64,000 nt of DNA from Onthophagus taurus (Eukaryota; Arthropoda; Insecta; Coleoptera; Scarabaeidae): the NCBI RefSeq assembly GCF_036711975.1, contig NC_091973.1, positions 930,001 through 994,000 on the forward strand, written 5' to 3'. This document shows positions 1 to 11,020 of this stretch, piece by piece. Position 1 is the first letter of the stretch. The number at the start of each line of letters is the position of its first letter. The position numbers were made by a program, and so were the translations under genes. Under the pieces are notes generated by a model. The model saw nothing but the letters and a program-made list of their open reading frames with translations. It searched no databases and was not told the DNA's origin.

Positions 1-594
1 ATAGCAAAGGAAGTAAAAGTTTTGCAAGATGCCGCTTTTGGTGATGGAAAAGACCAGACAGCGTTAGACAAGAACGTTTCCGTAAGTGAAATTACAATTT
101 ATCGGTCGCACTCTTCTCGTTATGTAAATGCAAATTCTTATAAAACAATTATCACCGGTTCATTTAATTTCCAGGCCATCATCACATCTAAAGAAAAACA
201 AATAGTACAGTTACAAACCGACATAAAAGAAGCAGAAATAGACCTTAAAGGAAAAATGGATCGCTTAAAACAGCTTGAACACCGCGCTTTAACCGCCAAA
301 AATCTTTCAGATGAAACTCAAAAACAATTTGATATGTTAATTAACGCTATGAATGTACTCCAAAACTCCATTATCCAAACTAGTAAGTCAGCTAACGAAG
401 CTTTTTGGCAAGCCCAACTTCAAACCGCTAAATACAACGATGCCAAAAGAAGACATTCAAAATTAAGTGCAGAATTAGAAGATAGCAAGAGTGAATATAG
501 CAAAATGAAGGTTGCTGTTGATCAAGCTATGAAAGCCGCTAAAATTGCCATGGGAAATGTTCAAGTACCTAATTTTAACATTAATAAAGAATAA
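1..594 (+). CDS. Coiled-coil protein, DUF745-like, 3' part (gene begins outside window)
   Basis: The last two exons of a gene entering from the left edge are visible: 1-90, then a GTAAGT donor, an 84-bp intron with a TTTCCAG acceptor, and 175-594 ending in TAA. The junction is phase 0. The visible protein is about 169 residues and almost wholly coiled-coil heptads rich in Lys, Gln, Ala and Glu, with a short non-coiled tail. Architecture (long Ala/Gln-rich helix, short tail, intron ahead of the helix) matches the two minus-strand genes that follow, so I read it as a diverged member of the same tandem family. These resemble the insect-specific Pfam family DUF745, but that is from memory. No enzymatic motif is seen and function is unknown. 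The signal peptide, if present, lies outside the window. Confidence 0.7.
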   Translation: MAKEVKVLQDAAFGDGKDQTALDKNVSVSEITIYRSHSSRYVNANSYKTIITGSFNFQAIITSKEKQIVQLQTDIKEAEIDLKGKMDRLKQLEHRALTAKNLSDETQKQFDMLINAMNVLQNSIIQTSKSANEAFWQAQLQTAKYNDAKRRHSKLSAELEDSKSEYSKMKVAVDQAMKAAKIAMGNVQVPNFNINKE

Positions 595-809
595 ATATGT
601 TTATAAATCGATTTTTTTCTTTGTTCTTTTTCTATCTCTTTCAATATATTTTAAAGGCAAAAGTTGTGTTTTAAATTAATTAATAAAAAATAAATAAAAA
701 TTTCACCAAAACAAACATTTATTAATCCATAATTAATTAATATCATACAACAACAATACACCATGACTTATAAATGTACTTAATTATATTTATATCCCAT
801 TTTTATTTT

Positions 810-878
810 TTAATAATGTCCATCAGATCCAGAATACGCATAATTTCCTCCATCATTTCCGTGATGTTGATTAGCTTC
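810..878 (-). other. In-frame 22-codon extension beyond the TAG stop
   Basis: Directly after the TAG of the gene above the same frame continues for 22 sense codons before TAA. The encoded residues are hydrophilic and rich in Gly, His, Asn and Tyr (for example EANQHHGNDGG). The paralogue at 2.2-3.1 kb has a non-helical tail of about the same length in the same place after the last Ala-rich heptads. This suggests the ancestral protein ended here. It is either 3' UTR freshly derived from coding sequence or a readthrough extension. Confidence 0.5.
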
Positions 879-1696
879 CTATTCGGCTTCGTTGGCTGCT
901 TGAGCAGCGTTAGATTGTGCAATATGTGCTGCTGAAGCAGCTTTTTGTGCAGCTTCTTCGGTGGCTTGTAAATCACCTTGTGCGCTATGAAGTTGATCTT
1001 CGAGTAAAGAAAGTTTTTGTTTGGCTGCACCTAACATAGACGATTGCGAAGCTAATTCTGCCCCGGCTTCTTCGGCAGCTTGGCCGGCGTGAACTGCAGT
1101 TGATTGTGCAGAGTTTAAAGCGGCGTTTAATGCGTGAATTTGTTGTTGGGCTTGTTGGGCTGCTTGTTGAGATGCAGCCGCTGCTCTTTGAGCTTGTTGG
1201 AGTTGGTGGGCTTCGGCTTCTAATGATTGGTGGGCTTCTTGGACTTGTTGCATGAGTCTTTGGACAAGGATTTGTTTGCCTACTAGCGCTGCTTGAGCCG
1301 TTGCAGCTGCCTAAAACAATTTGGACCATAATTATAGTATTTTTATCCAAATTTGTTTTTTAATTAAAAAAATTAATTACTTACTCCTGCTGCAGCTTGT
1401 GCTAAAGAACTTTTTGCTACAAATGCTGCTTGTCTTGCTGCAGCGTGTTGGTTAGCAACTGCGTTGTGTGCTTGTTCAGCCGAACCTTGAGCTATATTTC
1501 TTAAACCACTCCCAGCACTAAATCCTTCTTTATCTCCACCGCTTCCAGAAGTACCAGAAGTCCCCGAAGTTCCAGAGTCGTGATAAGCAATCACAGCTCC
1601 GTATCCACTACTTTGATGTACATTCTCAGTTTCACCCGGCTTTGAGGAAGCCAAAGTTATCGTAATGGTTAAAATCAAAATGGTTAAATGGTTCAT
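879..1696 (-). CDS. Secreted Ala/Gln-rich coiled-coil protein, DUF745-like, with early in-frame stop
   Basis: Two exons on the minus strand: 1696-1385 and 1310-879. The donor is GTAAGT, the acceptor TTTTAG, the junction phase 0, giving 247 residues. The first 16-18 residues (MNHLTILILTITITLASS) form a signal peptide. A Gly/Ser/Thr-rich linker with GTS repeats follows. Then comes a long Ala/Gln helix containing the block NQHAAARQAAFVAKSSLAQA, which is shared almost exactly with the neighbouring gene at 2.2-3.1 kb. The frame stops at TAG (881-879) but stays open for 22 more sense codons to a TAA at 812-810. Those codons give a Gly/His/Tyr-rich tail placed like the tail of the paralogue. So the annotated stop may be a late nonsense mutation or a readthrough stop. 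Secretion is inferred. Function is unknown. Confidence 0.75.
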
Positions 1697-2227
1697 TTTA
1701 TCTCGATTCTAAGATCGGCTCCGTTCAACTAAAGGTTTACTTTGATAGACCTGGAATATATACCGTCTTGTTTCTAAATGTGGTTGGTGTGGCAACGAAA
1801 GTAATTAACGCATTGACAATTGAGTGACAATAAATGCGAATAAATCGAAATTCGCGGTAAATTAACTGTTTTATTAAAGAATTAATTTGTTTAATAAGAT
1901 TGGGAAGTGAAATAAAATCTTTGTGTATTTTTTTTTCTCATTCAGGAAGGTTTTTGTTATCTAACGAAGTGAAACAAGGTTTAGAATAACTTTATGATTA
2001 GAAATGTGTTTAGGAATTTAGCATTAAGCTTTTATTTAATAATAATTTCATATTAATTAAATTTTTTTAAATAATAAATGTACGCCATCTATTTGTTAAT
2101 TACTTAATCTCTTTTTTAAACAATAGATGTCACTCCGTGAAATATTAATAATATTAAATCAATAAAAAACAAAAATACAATTTAACTCATTTTATTAAAA
2201 TCATTTTAATTACATAAAATACATTTT

Positions 2228-3065
2228 TTAATGAACATAAGTATCAAAACTTGAAGAATCAGAGATATCAAATCCGTGATTTTTAACAGAAGCGTTTGCT
2301 ACAGCCGCGGCTTTAGCTGCATTTGCTTGGGCTTTTTGGGCGAAGGCTTCGGCTTTTTGTGCAGCGGTTCTGGTGGCTTTATAATCGCTATTAATTGCCT
2401 CTAATTGTTGAACTAAAGAGTTTAATTCTTGTTTGGCTCTTCTGACCATTGCCTTTTGCGACGCGGCTTCTTGTTGTGCTTGAGTTAAAGCGTCTTGAGC
2501 GTGGACTAAAGTACCTTGGGCAGCATTTAAAGCCGCGTTTAAAGTGTTTGTTTGCTTTTGGGCTTGTTGGTAAGCTTCGGCGGCTGCTGCAACGGCTCTT
2601 TGGGCTAAACTAAGTTGTTGAAGCTCTGCTATGAGTTGTTGGTGAGTGTCGTCTACTTGTTCTTGAATTGTGCGGCGAAGAATTTCTTTTCCCGTCAATG
2701 CTGTTTGGGCTCGAGCGGCAGCCTAAAAACAATATAAAAATAAAGCGGGAAAAGGATGGTTAAGAAAATACATTTATTGCAGTTTGTGCCAAAGAACTTT
2801 TAGCTACAAAAGCTGCTTGTCTAGCTGCGGTGTGTTGGTTAGCAGCGGCATTATGAGCTTCTTCAGCCGAACCTTGGGCAATATGCTTTAAGCTACTTCC
2901 ACTGCTAAATCCTTGTTTTCCATAACTTTGCTGAGAATTTCCAATTGATGAAAAATGATCGAAATTTAAGCCGTTTACGCTTGCAACTAAAAAGGTCATT
3001 TTTTAAATTATATTTTTTTATTTTAACAACTTACAAAGTGCTATTAATACAAAAATATTCAACAT
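2228..3065 (-). CDS. Secreted Ala/Gln-rich coiled-coil protein, DUF745-like, complete
   Basis: Three exons on the minus strand: 3065-3035 (31 nt), 2986-2772 and 2722-2228. Phases close exactly for 246 residues. I chose the upstream ATG at 3065 because the short first exon supplies a textbook signal peptide (MLNIFVLIALFASVNG) when joined at GTAAGT/TTTTTAG. The simple ORF start at 2999 would lack it. The mature protein has a short Ser/Gly-rich region, a conserved HIAQGSAEEAHNAAANQH block and a helix of about 150 residues full of Ala, Gln and Leu heptads. It ends in a polar tail (NHGFDISDSSSF). It is the tandem paralogue of the gene at 0.9-1.7 kb. Secreted structural or matrix roles are plausible for such proteins but not shown by the sequence. 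Confidence 0.8.
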
Positions 3066-3233
3066 TTTCGATCGATCGAAGAATAGATCTACAACTAGTG
3101 AAATATTGGTTTCAACGAGATATATATAGTTTCTTCGACATCTAAAGTTTCGTTTTTATCTGAATGGTGCTCGTTTTCTAATCGTAAAATTCCTGCGTTT
3201 ACAAATAGAAGTAATTAGCGCCGTGAAATTAAG

Positions 3234-4453
3234 TTACTTAGACTTATTGAAAACGTTTTGAACGAACGCGTTAAAGGAGAAGGCCGTTTTAACGATTGAC
3301 ATGTAAGTTTTTAAATTCAATTCCCAATAACCTCCAATCGTTAATTTATTTGGGAGATTTGACATTATGATTACATACGACATCGCCTTCCTTAATTTTG
3401 GCTGAAACTTTTTGTACCAATCCGAATTATACAATGATTCCCCAACGGCTTCCATCTAAAAATATCGCTTTTGTTGTTAAATCGCATTTCATTTATTAAT
3501 TTGAGGTTTTACTTCATTAAGAAGAATTTGTCCGTAAGAACAATAAATATATAATTGATAATTGTGGCAAACCAAGTACGAAACGTACGATAATTTATCC
3601 GTTGATGGTGGGAAACTAAAAATGGTTTTAAAAAATATAAATAATTAATAATTAAATAAATTTCGAACCCATCAACATTCAACATAAAAATTCCGACGCA
3701 GATACAACAAGTAGTTGTAAAAAAATGATTCAACAATTGAATAGAATAAATACCATTTATGTAAGTTATGAACCTCAAAATAAAATCGTGGTATTTAACC
3801 AATTTACAAAATTCTGTATAAGTTTCTTTAGGATCTCGCGTCATATCTAAGTGCTCCAAACCATATTGCACCTTAATCATTTGAATAACCGCGCAATTAA
3901 TTAATGTAAAAAACATGGAATCATACACAATCATCGAATACCCCAATGTTGTTAAATAAGTTTGATCAATAATCATCGAAGCATATTCTGACCATTCCAA
4001 CTGCTTTTCAAATACCTTGTATTCAGCAACTGCTATATTAATATCATAACCAATCACCGTCACAAACAACATGATTCTATATTTATTTAAAATTTTTAAA
4101 AATTCTTGGTTTTTATTTTCGAGATGTTTTTTGAATTCGTCCCCATAAACATCGTTATTCCAAAACAAATTTATTCTATCAATCACTTTTTTAATGTTTT
4201 CGTTGAAATAAATCGTGCAGACTAGTTTAAAAAGAACTTGATCGGCCGGGGGAAACAAATAAATCATGCTTTGAAGACCATCTAAGCCATCGGTGTTCTT
4301 GTAAACATTTATGCATAGCAAAATTGATGGAAAAATCAATATAATAACATAAAAAAATGTTCTTATGTCAGCCCAAATATTTCTGTTAAACGGATTTAAC
4401 CCCAAAAGATTTAAATGAAATAACGCATATTTTTTTACATACTCAACTTCCAT
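3234..4453 (-). CDS. Odorant receptor (insect 7tm_6 family), complete
   Basis: Insect odorant receptors are inverted seven-pass membrane proteins that form ligand-gated cation channels with the co-receptor Orco in olfactory neuron dendrites. Three exons on the minus strand, 4453-3669, 3615-3513 and 3455-3234, are separated by introns of 53 and 57 bp. They join in phase to give 369 residues, the usual family length. Several hydrophobic segments are visible. The C-terminal third has the family signature: a QLYIYCSYGQ-like segment, then SLYNSDWYKKF, then a final helix with KTAFSFNAFVQNV. The first intron donor (GTTCGA) is weak, but it is the only one I found that restores the QLYIYCSYG frame and the right length. 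The subfamily and ligand cannot be told. It stands alone here. Confidence 0.85.
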
Positions 4454-5635
4454 TTTGGTAACAATGAAAGTAGATATTAATTGATCACGAAATTCTATTT
4501 ATATGGAGTTTAACGATGCTTCATATTTAATAAAATACAAGATAATTGCGCCAAATTGGGCGCCTAATCGATTTAAATTTCTATTTATTAATATTAAGGA
4601 GTTAATAGGATCATGTGGTTAAATTCACTTTGTTACAAATTTAAATTTCGCCGAAGCAGACTGTATTTTTGGAATTTTAATCATGTCAGTGTAATAAGGA
4701 ATAACCTTTAAAGAATTGTTTGTTATTATGTTATGTTTTATGCATATTTGTTATAATATTTATGGCATAAACATTTTAAGTATTATAATTATTTGACCTT
4801 CACAACAACAATTATTGTCATGTAATATTTTTTTTATAATTTTAAAGATATTTTCAGTGGTCAAAACATGTTATTATAACATTAATATATGCCAAGAGTT
4901 TCGCCTGATTAAGCCGAGGTCACTTGCGGGCGAGGCATTACAGTTTATCATATTAACTAAGAGATTCTCTAACTTTTCATTGAAGGCAAAAGGTGCCTTG
5001 AAAAAGATATGCCTTGGTGGTTCGAACGTACATCTAGTGAAATATTTAGAGATGCAGTATCAGATTTGTCTCCTTGCCATCAAAAAGGGAAAGAGAGACT
5101 AAAGTAGCCATCAATGTAAAGAATAAAACTTGATAAATAATTATAATGATTTAATAATTTGCTGGACAGAGTTTGTAAACTACAACTTAAGATAGAGGGC
5201 AGAAGCACTCTCTGGAATTTGGTTAGATTATTGGACATTTCATTGGGAAAAATAACATTCTAATATTTTTGTGAGGTTATGTTGTTCATAACAAATAAGT
5301 TAATTCCTAAAATAAAAGTTATTAATGTTAATATTATTATTAATTCTTTTAATTTATTATTTCTATTATTGTATTATTATTAAGACAGTGTTAAATTATT
5401 TAGGTTATGAAAGTGTGGTATTTGGCGGCAAATTCAAATTTGAATATGTATTCAGTGTTAAATCTTTTTTATCGCTTTGCGAAAAAAAAACTGATTTGAA
5501 ATTGAAAATTGACGGAATAGTTTCGTTATGACTCAGTAAAAAAAATTTCTTTGTTTCAAGATAATAAATAAAGATTAAATAACTTTTAAAAATAAACTTT
5601 ATTCGATTTAAAATCTTTATCGTAAAATTATAATT
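4454..5635. other. Intergenic stretch, no gene seen
   Basis: AT-rich sequence between the odorant receptor start and the 3' end of the first GCH1 gene. The small open frames at 4815-5102 and 5325-5531 have no recognisable content. The only structured item is a relic of the 175-bp satellite at about 4895-4945. Confidence 0.6.
4895..4945 (+). repeat. Solitary relic of the 175-bp satellite
   Basis: The stretch reads much like the GC-rich hairpin arm of the satellite at 14.3-15.5 kb (TTTCGCCT, GCCGAGGTC, CTTGCGGGCGAGGC in the same order and spacing), in the same orientation as that array. Only about 45-50 bp are similar. It shows that the satellite also occurs as dispersed fragments. Confidence 0.55.
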
Positions 5636-6605
5636 TTACTTAGTTTGAACTAAATTAAGAAATTCCTCCCTGGTTTTTGGGTCGTCTCGGAAAACCCCCA
5701 ACATTGTCGATGTTACAGTTTTACTGTTAATTTTTTGAACTCCTCTCATAACCATACACATGTGACTGTAAAAAAATGTAATTAATTTAAAATTTTGTGT
5801 GAATACAATTTTTAAAAATTTTTACACAGCTTCAACGACAACGGCGACTCCTGTGGGTTGGACGGCGTTAGTAACAGCTAAAGCTATTTGTTTTGTTAAT
5901 CTTTCTTGTACTTGTAATCTACGTGAGTAAATTTCCACGATCCTAGCTAATTTGCTAAGACCTAAAATTTTTCCGCATGGCAAATACCCGATCGAAACTT
6001 TTCCATAAAATGGTACAAGGTGATGTTCGCACATTGAAAACATTTCTATGTCCTTAACAACAACCATTTCATCATGATCTTCGTCAAAAATAGCACCATT
6101 TAGGGTCTCTATTAAAAAGATATGTTGTTATGCACAAATTGTTTTCTTCAAATATTATTACAAACACATGATAAATTTTAATAAACGATAAATATTTTGA
6201 TGGATTCATTTTTTACCTTCTAAACTTTGATCATATCCTTTGGTAAAAAATAACATTGCTTTGGCAGCTCGTTCTGGTGTTTTTAATAACCCTGGTCTCG
6301 TTGGGTTCTCTCCCAATGATTTTAAAAGCAATTTGTAAGATTCTGACATATTTGGAAGAAGAGCTTCTCGTGTTGGTGGATGATGATCTAGTTCTAAATC
6401 GTGGTGGAACGTACATTTTTCGTGTCCTATAATTTAAAAAGCGAAGAAAATATTTCAAGGTCAACCTATCTGTAATTTGTTTAATTATCTTACCTGGTGT
6501 AGTTGAAGTTCGCGGTGTTTTTGGTGTTCCTGGTACATGAACACAACCAAGGTTATCACTCCAAGCTCTAGAATTGGAGCTCTGTTGATTACCATTAACT
6601 TCCAT
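5636..6605 (-). CDS. Pu: GTP cyclohydrolase I, copy A (Punch orthologue)
   Basis: Converts GTP to 7,8-dihydroneopterin triphosphate, the first step to tetrahydrobiopterin and pteridine pigments, as a cytosolic homodecamer. Four exons on the minus strand: 6605-6494, 6426-6217, 6108-5826 and 5765-5636. All junctions are in phase, giving 244 residues. The N-terminal 38 residues are variable and contain [14 protein letters not shown]. The catalytic domain follows. Zinc ligands are present: Cys134 and His137 in MCEHHLVPF, and Cys205 in HMCMVMRGV. Other family blocks are [20 protein letters not shown] and [22 protein letters not shown] second complete gene with identical exon phases lies directly upstream, so this is a tandem duplicate. 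The N-termini differ more than the catalytic exons. Both copies look functional. Confidence 0.95.
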
Positions 6606-8444
6606 GTGAAAGAAAACAAAATTTCTAAGAAATGCAAGATTAATTTTAAGGTAGTCACTTTTTTTGTCTTCCACGAACGCACACGAACTCGGCGATCACG
6701 GATCAAATGCTAAAATACCAGATATTCAACTCCTGGGTGATTCACGGCCGGTCGGTCGTTCTTTTCGATAGTCGAGTTCCAAGAAAAACAAAGCGATGAC
6801 CGTAAGAGGTGTATACGAAATTATGTGTACTTTATGATAATGAAGCTTAATAATCGGTTTTGAAACTTACTGAGAGGAGTGAATTATTTTATATAAATCA
6901 GCGTTAATCGATGTTATTAATCAATTAGCAACTCGGGTCGCGGCTCTTATCGCGTTAAATATGAAAAATAAAACATAATTTAATAATTTTTGACAAACAC
7001 TCTATTAAGCATAGTTGATATCTTCCATGTCAAGGATTGTTATCGTTTTCTAATAAAAAGGTCGAACCAAAAAAAAAATTAATAACACAAATTTTAAAAC
7101 TATAAAAAAGAAATATTTTAATATTTCAATTTCCTTTCGAAATGTTAGAAATAATTTCTTCCTTCCTGTCTTTTGTATTTCGTCGAATGAAAATCGCGCA
7201 GAATTTCATAACTGCACGTGACAGTTAATTTACGTTTTAAAGTTTCGTTCGCTTACCCGCATATTTATGTTTGATTTGTATATCGATTTTTTTTACAATA
7301 CCTATACAAAAAACAGCAATTACTACTCAGTATCCATTTAAGAATCAACGTTTTACGTCAATATCTGTTTACCTAATTTTCAATTGCATCAATAACATGA
7401 AAATGGAAAATTTTCTTGCTTGTTTATTTTTAGAATCGATTTATAAATAATTTATTTATAATCTAATTTGTTATCTCTTTTAAGTTTCGTTATGTACTCT
7501 TTAAATTTAACACTTTTTGAAAATAAGTTAAAAAAGTGAGAAATTTTTTTTTCTCCAAAGTCATTTTAAGTTGAGAAATGCAACTTTTTATGGTTGCAGA
7601 AGACGCATTAAGCGCATTGAGTAATGTAAGAGCATTGAAAGATAATGACAAAAAGAATTAATTTAGACAAAGAGTGGTGGAAACAAAAAAGGAGAGATAA
7701 ACAAATTCCAGAAGGTGGTAGGATGTATTGGACACAAGATACTGACTTGGATCATAAACAAAAGGCTTAAATTCATTACTAAAAACATAATTGGGAATAC
7801 CAGGTAGGTACCTTAACTATTGTTAAGGAAGTGCTACAAAAAACCTGGGAGTACGAAATTAATATTTACAATATTAGTCGTAGTAGAAGTCGGAAATTAA
7901 GGGAAGCCAAATCCCAACAAGGCATTATAAAAAACTATAAAAAAGCATTATATTGATTGTATTATTTATATTTAGGTCCCATACATTACAACAGATTGTC
8001 ACAATAAATAATGTTCAAAAATCAAATACATTTTCGTATTATTAAAATGTGTCTAGACATATAGAAATAAGAATTTGAAAAATATATAAGTATAAAAAAA
8101 TACTTTCGGCACTCCCTGTATGTTTGGCAATTTTTTGAAATATTTTGTTGTTGTGTGGAATGTTGTATATAAAACTATCATAAATCGCCCGGTTTATCAC
8201 AGAATACGTAATAAATATATTCTATAATATATCCTTAAAACATGAACACGTATATATTATATTTATTCGGTAACACTGATAAATATTTATTTTTTTTATA
8301 TACATTTCAACATTAATTTAAAATCTGGTCCACCGTTTTTTATTTTATTACCTACAACTAATTTTTTTTTCAATATTTTTTTATAATTTACTACATCATT
8401 TCTAAGTTCAAGACACCAATTTTTTTTAACGTAAATTTTTATTT
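6606..8444. other. Spacer between the two GCH1 genes
   Basis: About 1.8 kb of AT-rich DNA containing the copy A promoter candidate and the 3' flank of copy B. No gene is recognisable. A CACTCCCTGTAT string at about 8110 looks like the end of an insect DNA transposon, but no partner end was found. Confidence 0.5.
6869..6895 (-). promoter_or_regulatory. Candidate TATA/initiator promoter of GCH1 copy A
   Basis: On the minus strand a TATATAAAA motif (6895-6887) is followed about 24 nt later by TCAGT (6873-6869), an arthropod initiator. The spacing is slightly short of ideal. It lies about 265 bp before the start codon. Seen by eye only; transcription starts are unproven. Confidence 0.35.
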
Positions 8445-10816
8445 TTACTTGGAATGTACTAAATTCAAAAACTCTTCCCTTGTTTTTGGATCGTCTCTAA
8501 AAACACCCAACATAGTCGAAGTAACGGTTTTACTATTTATTTTTTGAACACCTCTCATCACCATACACATATGACTAAAAAGATAAAAAATAGTAAATAA
8601 TTAATTTAATAAAAAATTAATTAATAACTTACACTCCTTCAACTACAACAGCAACTCCAGCCGGTTGAACAGCCTTAGTAACAGCAACGGCGATTTGTTT
8701 AGTTAATCTTTCTTGTACTTGCAATCGTCGCGAATAAATTTCAACAATCCTAGCTAGTTTACTGAGCCCCAAAATTTTACCACACGGTAAATACCCGATG
8801 GAGACTTTTCCATAAAACGGAACGAGATGGTGTTCGCACATCGAAAACATCTCAATATCCTTTACCACCACCATTTCATCGTGATCTTCATCGAATATCG
8901 CGTCATTGAGCACCTCTACAAAAGATTCTTATGAGAACAATAGAATTTACGGCTAGTTTGATGACGCTTAAATCTAAAATGGAAACGCTGTTTCACGCGG
9001 TCATCGATCAAAAATGTACCCGACTTTGACGACTGTAATTAATGGTTAAAACGTAAAAAATAAAACATGACAAAAGAATAGCCCTCAAGCCTCATAAAAA
9101 TGAAACACCGTTTGACTTTCAAAGAAACCCTCTTTGTTGAATTAGTTGGGATCGAGAGGGTGGGAAGTTCCCCCCTTTCTCTTAAGGGAAGCTACTTCGC
9201 TCTTTCGCACGTGACTGAATGTAAAAAGGTTCGGATTTAAGTTTAAGAGTCGCATCAATAACTCTTAAAATGAATTCTTTTTTATATTCTCAAAAAGATA
9301 AATGTTAGAAGAGAAATTGTCCCACATTTATAATAATTTTGGAAATAATTGAAAATGGGGGTTGGTTTCGAGTGCGAGAAAGAGGCTGGGGGGAGGGCTT
9401 TTAACGGCAAAAGGAAACCAAGGATTCTTAGGGGTCCATTTGACCGTAATTCTCTGAGTAATACACTTAATGTCGCATTGTAGAGCTCGCGACGTCGAGT
9501 ATGCGAACGCATTTCTAAAATGCTTAATTCGGAACTCCACTGAATTGGGGGGATGGTAATTGATTGGCTGACACTTCCATTTCCAAATCCATCACCGATT
9601 ACAATGAAGAGATTAATTGGAATTTTATTTGTAATAAAAAAAATTAAATCAAAAATAATAAAATAAAAAAATTTAGATAACATTAAGTTAATTCGTAAGC
9701 GCGATTTCGCCGCGATATGACGAATAACGATCCTTAGAACACAATAGGAAGATAATTGCCATGGATTTGGCCGACTCCAGAGATTCGTAACCATGGACAC
9801 GGCACATCTTTATAACCGGGATTTCAGGGAACGATTTAACTTATCGCAAACTAAGCCCTTCTTACAACAAAAAATACTGGAACAAAAAAATTTTTTCAAA
9901 GTTCGTTGAAAGATTGATTTCTAAAGCGCCGTAATTGCGTTAAAGTTCGAGATTCAGGGTGACGGAAAGCTTCGGGTTCTGTTAACGAAGTTACCTGTTG
10001 AATGAAGAAGGATGAGACTCCCAAAGCACCCCGGTTAATTTTCATTCAATTACCAACGACCAATTACTTCTTCAGAGAGGAAACCTTTCAGGGGTAATTT
10101 AGTAACTTCTACGTATAGTTAAATAACAATAATGACATGGTATATTAGTTAATTTTCTAAAACATAATTTTGAAATACTTAATAATAAATATTTCATTGT
10201 TGGATAATTTTCAGATGAGTTCTGAACAACCTTGAGAAATGAAGTGATCGAAATAAGAAGCACAGTGCGATTGGGAAAATCGTCCGACGTTCACGTTCTT
10301 GTATTTATAATAGATGCACGCGCGACTTCGAAAAGACGTAAAAAGTAATTGGCGCGGAAAAACCATGTACGGTTGCAACGTTAATGGTTATTGCGTCAGG
10401 CGTCGCTCACCTTCCAGACTCTGGTCGTAGCCTTTGGTGAAGAAAAGCATCGCCTTGGCCGCACGTTCCGGCGTCTTCAAAAGTCCCTGACGCGCGGGAT
10501 TTTCCCCCAAAGAACCCAACAATAATCGGTAGGATCTTGCCATATCTGGAATTAAAGCTTCTCGAGTAGGGGGACGATGATCTAACTCTAAATCGTGGTG
10601 AAACGTGCACTTTTCGTGTCCTTTAAAAAATCAAAAAAAATCAAAAAATTAAAAAAAAACTCAATTATTTTGTTTATTACCTGGTGTTGTTGATGTTCTG
10701 GGTGTTTTAGGTGTACCAGGAACTTCAATATCATCAAAGCTCTCAGACCAATTTCTACAAACTAAAGGAAGAGGTTTTTTCTTTTTGTATTGGTCACCGT
10801 TGGCGTGTTGATCCAT
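8445..10816 (-). CDS. Pu: GTP cyclohydrolase I, copy B (Punch orthologue)
   Basis: Second complete GTP cyclohydrolase I. Four exons on the minus strand: 10816-10681, 10620-10411, 8915-8633 and 8574-8445. Exons 2, 3 and 4 have exactly the same lengths (210, 283, 130 nt) and phases as copy A, and the total is 252 residues. Catalytic zinc ligands Cys142, His145 and Cys213 are all present, and the shared N-terminal [14 protein letters not shown] block is kept. The first exon otherwise differs ([14 protein letters not shown]). Intron 2 is expanded to about 1.5 kb and holds no recognisable gene. Its own first exon and promoter candidate argue for an independent transcription unit. Because exon phases match, splicing of first exon B to copy A exons would also stay in frame. 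Confidence 0.95.
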
Positions 10817-10979
10817 TATTAAAATTGAAGATAAAAAAAGTTGATTAAAGCACTCCGATTTTGTTGTAAGTTTTGCTATGAAAACTTGAAATTGAAGGAA
10901 AGGGACGAAAAAAGTGATTGTCGGAGACCTCGAAAAGAGCGAGATGTGGCGTCGCGATTGCTCGAAGGTCTGCCCTAAC

Positions 10980-11020
10980 ACTGACTGACTGGCGCGGGCA
11001 GTCGCGATCTAAATTATATA
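10980..11020 (-). promoter_or_regulatory. Candidate TATA/initiator promoter of GCH1 copy B
   Basis: On the minus strand TATATAAT (11020-11013) is followed 30-35 nt later by overlapping CAGTCAGTCAGT, which contains arthropod initiator matches around 10986 and 10982. It lies about 170 bp ahead of the copy B start codon. Confidence 0.4.

Noticed and set aside
2760-2999. Start of the third coiled-coil gene at 2999
   Set aside because: That start gives no signal peptide. The 31-nt upstream exon with GTAAGT and a TTTTTAG acceptor gives a perfect one and keeps phase.
4815-5102. 95-codon frame near the odorant receptor
   Set aside because: Part of it is satellite relic sequence and nothing else suggests a protein.
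9282-9800. 172-codon minus-strand open frame
   Set aside because: It lies in GCH1-B intron 2, is low complexity in its hydrophobic part and has no family resemblance.
5636-10816. One GCH1 gene with duplicated alternative exons
   Set aside because: Each copy has its own start, all four exons, its own stop and a promoter candidate, so two genes is simpler. Cross-splicing remains possible.
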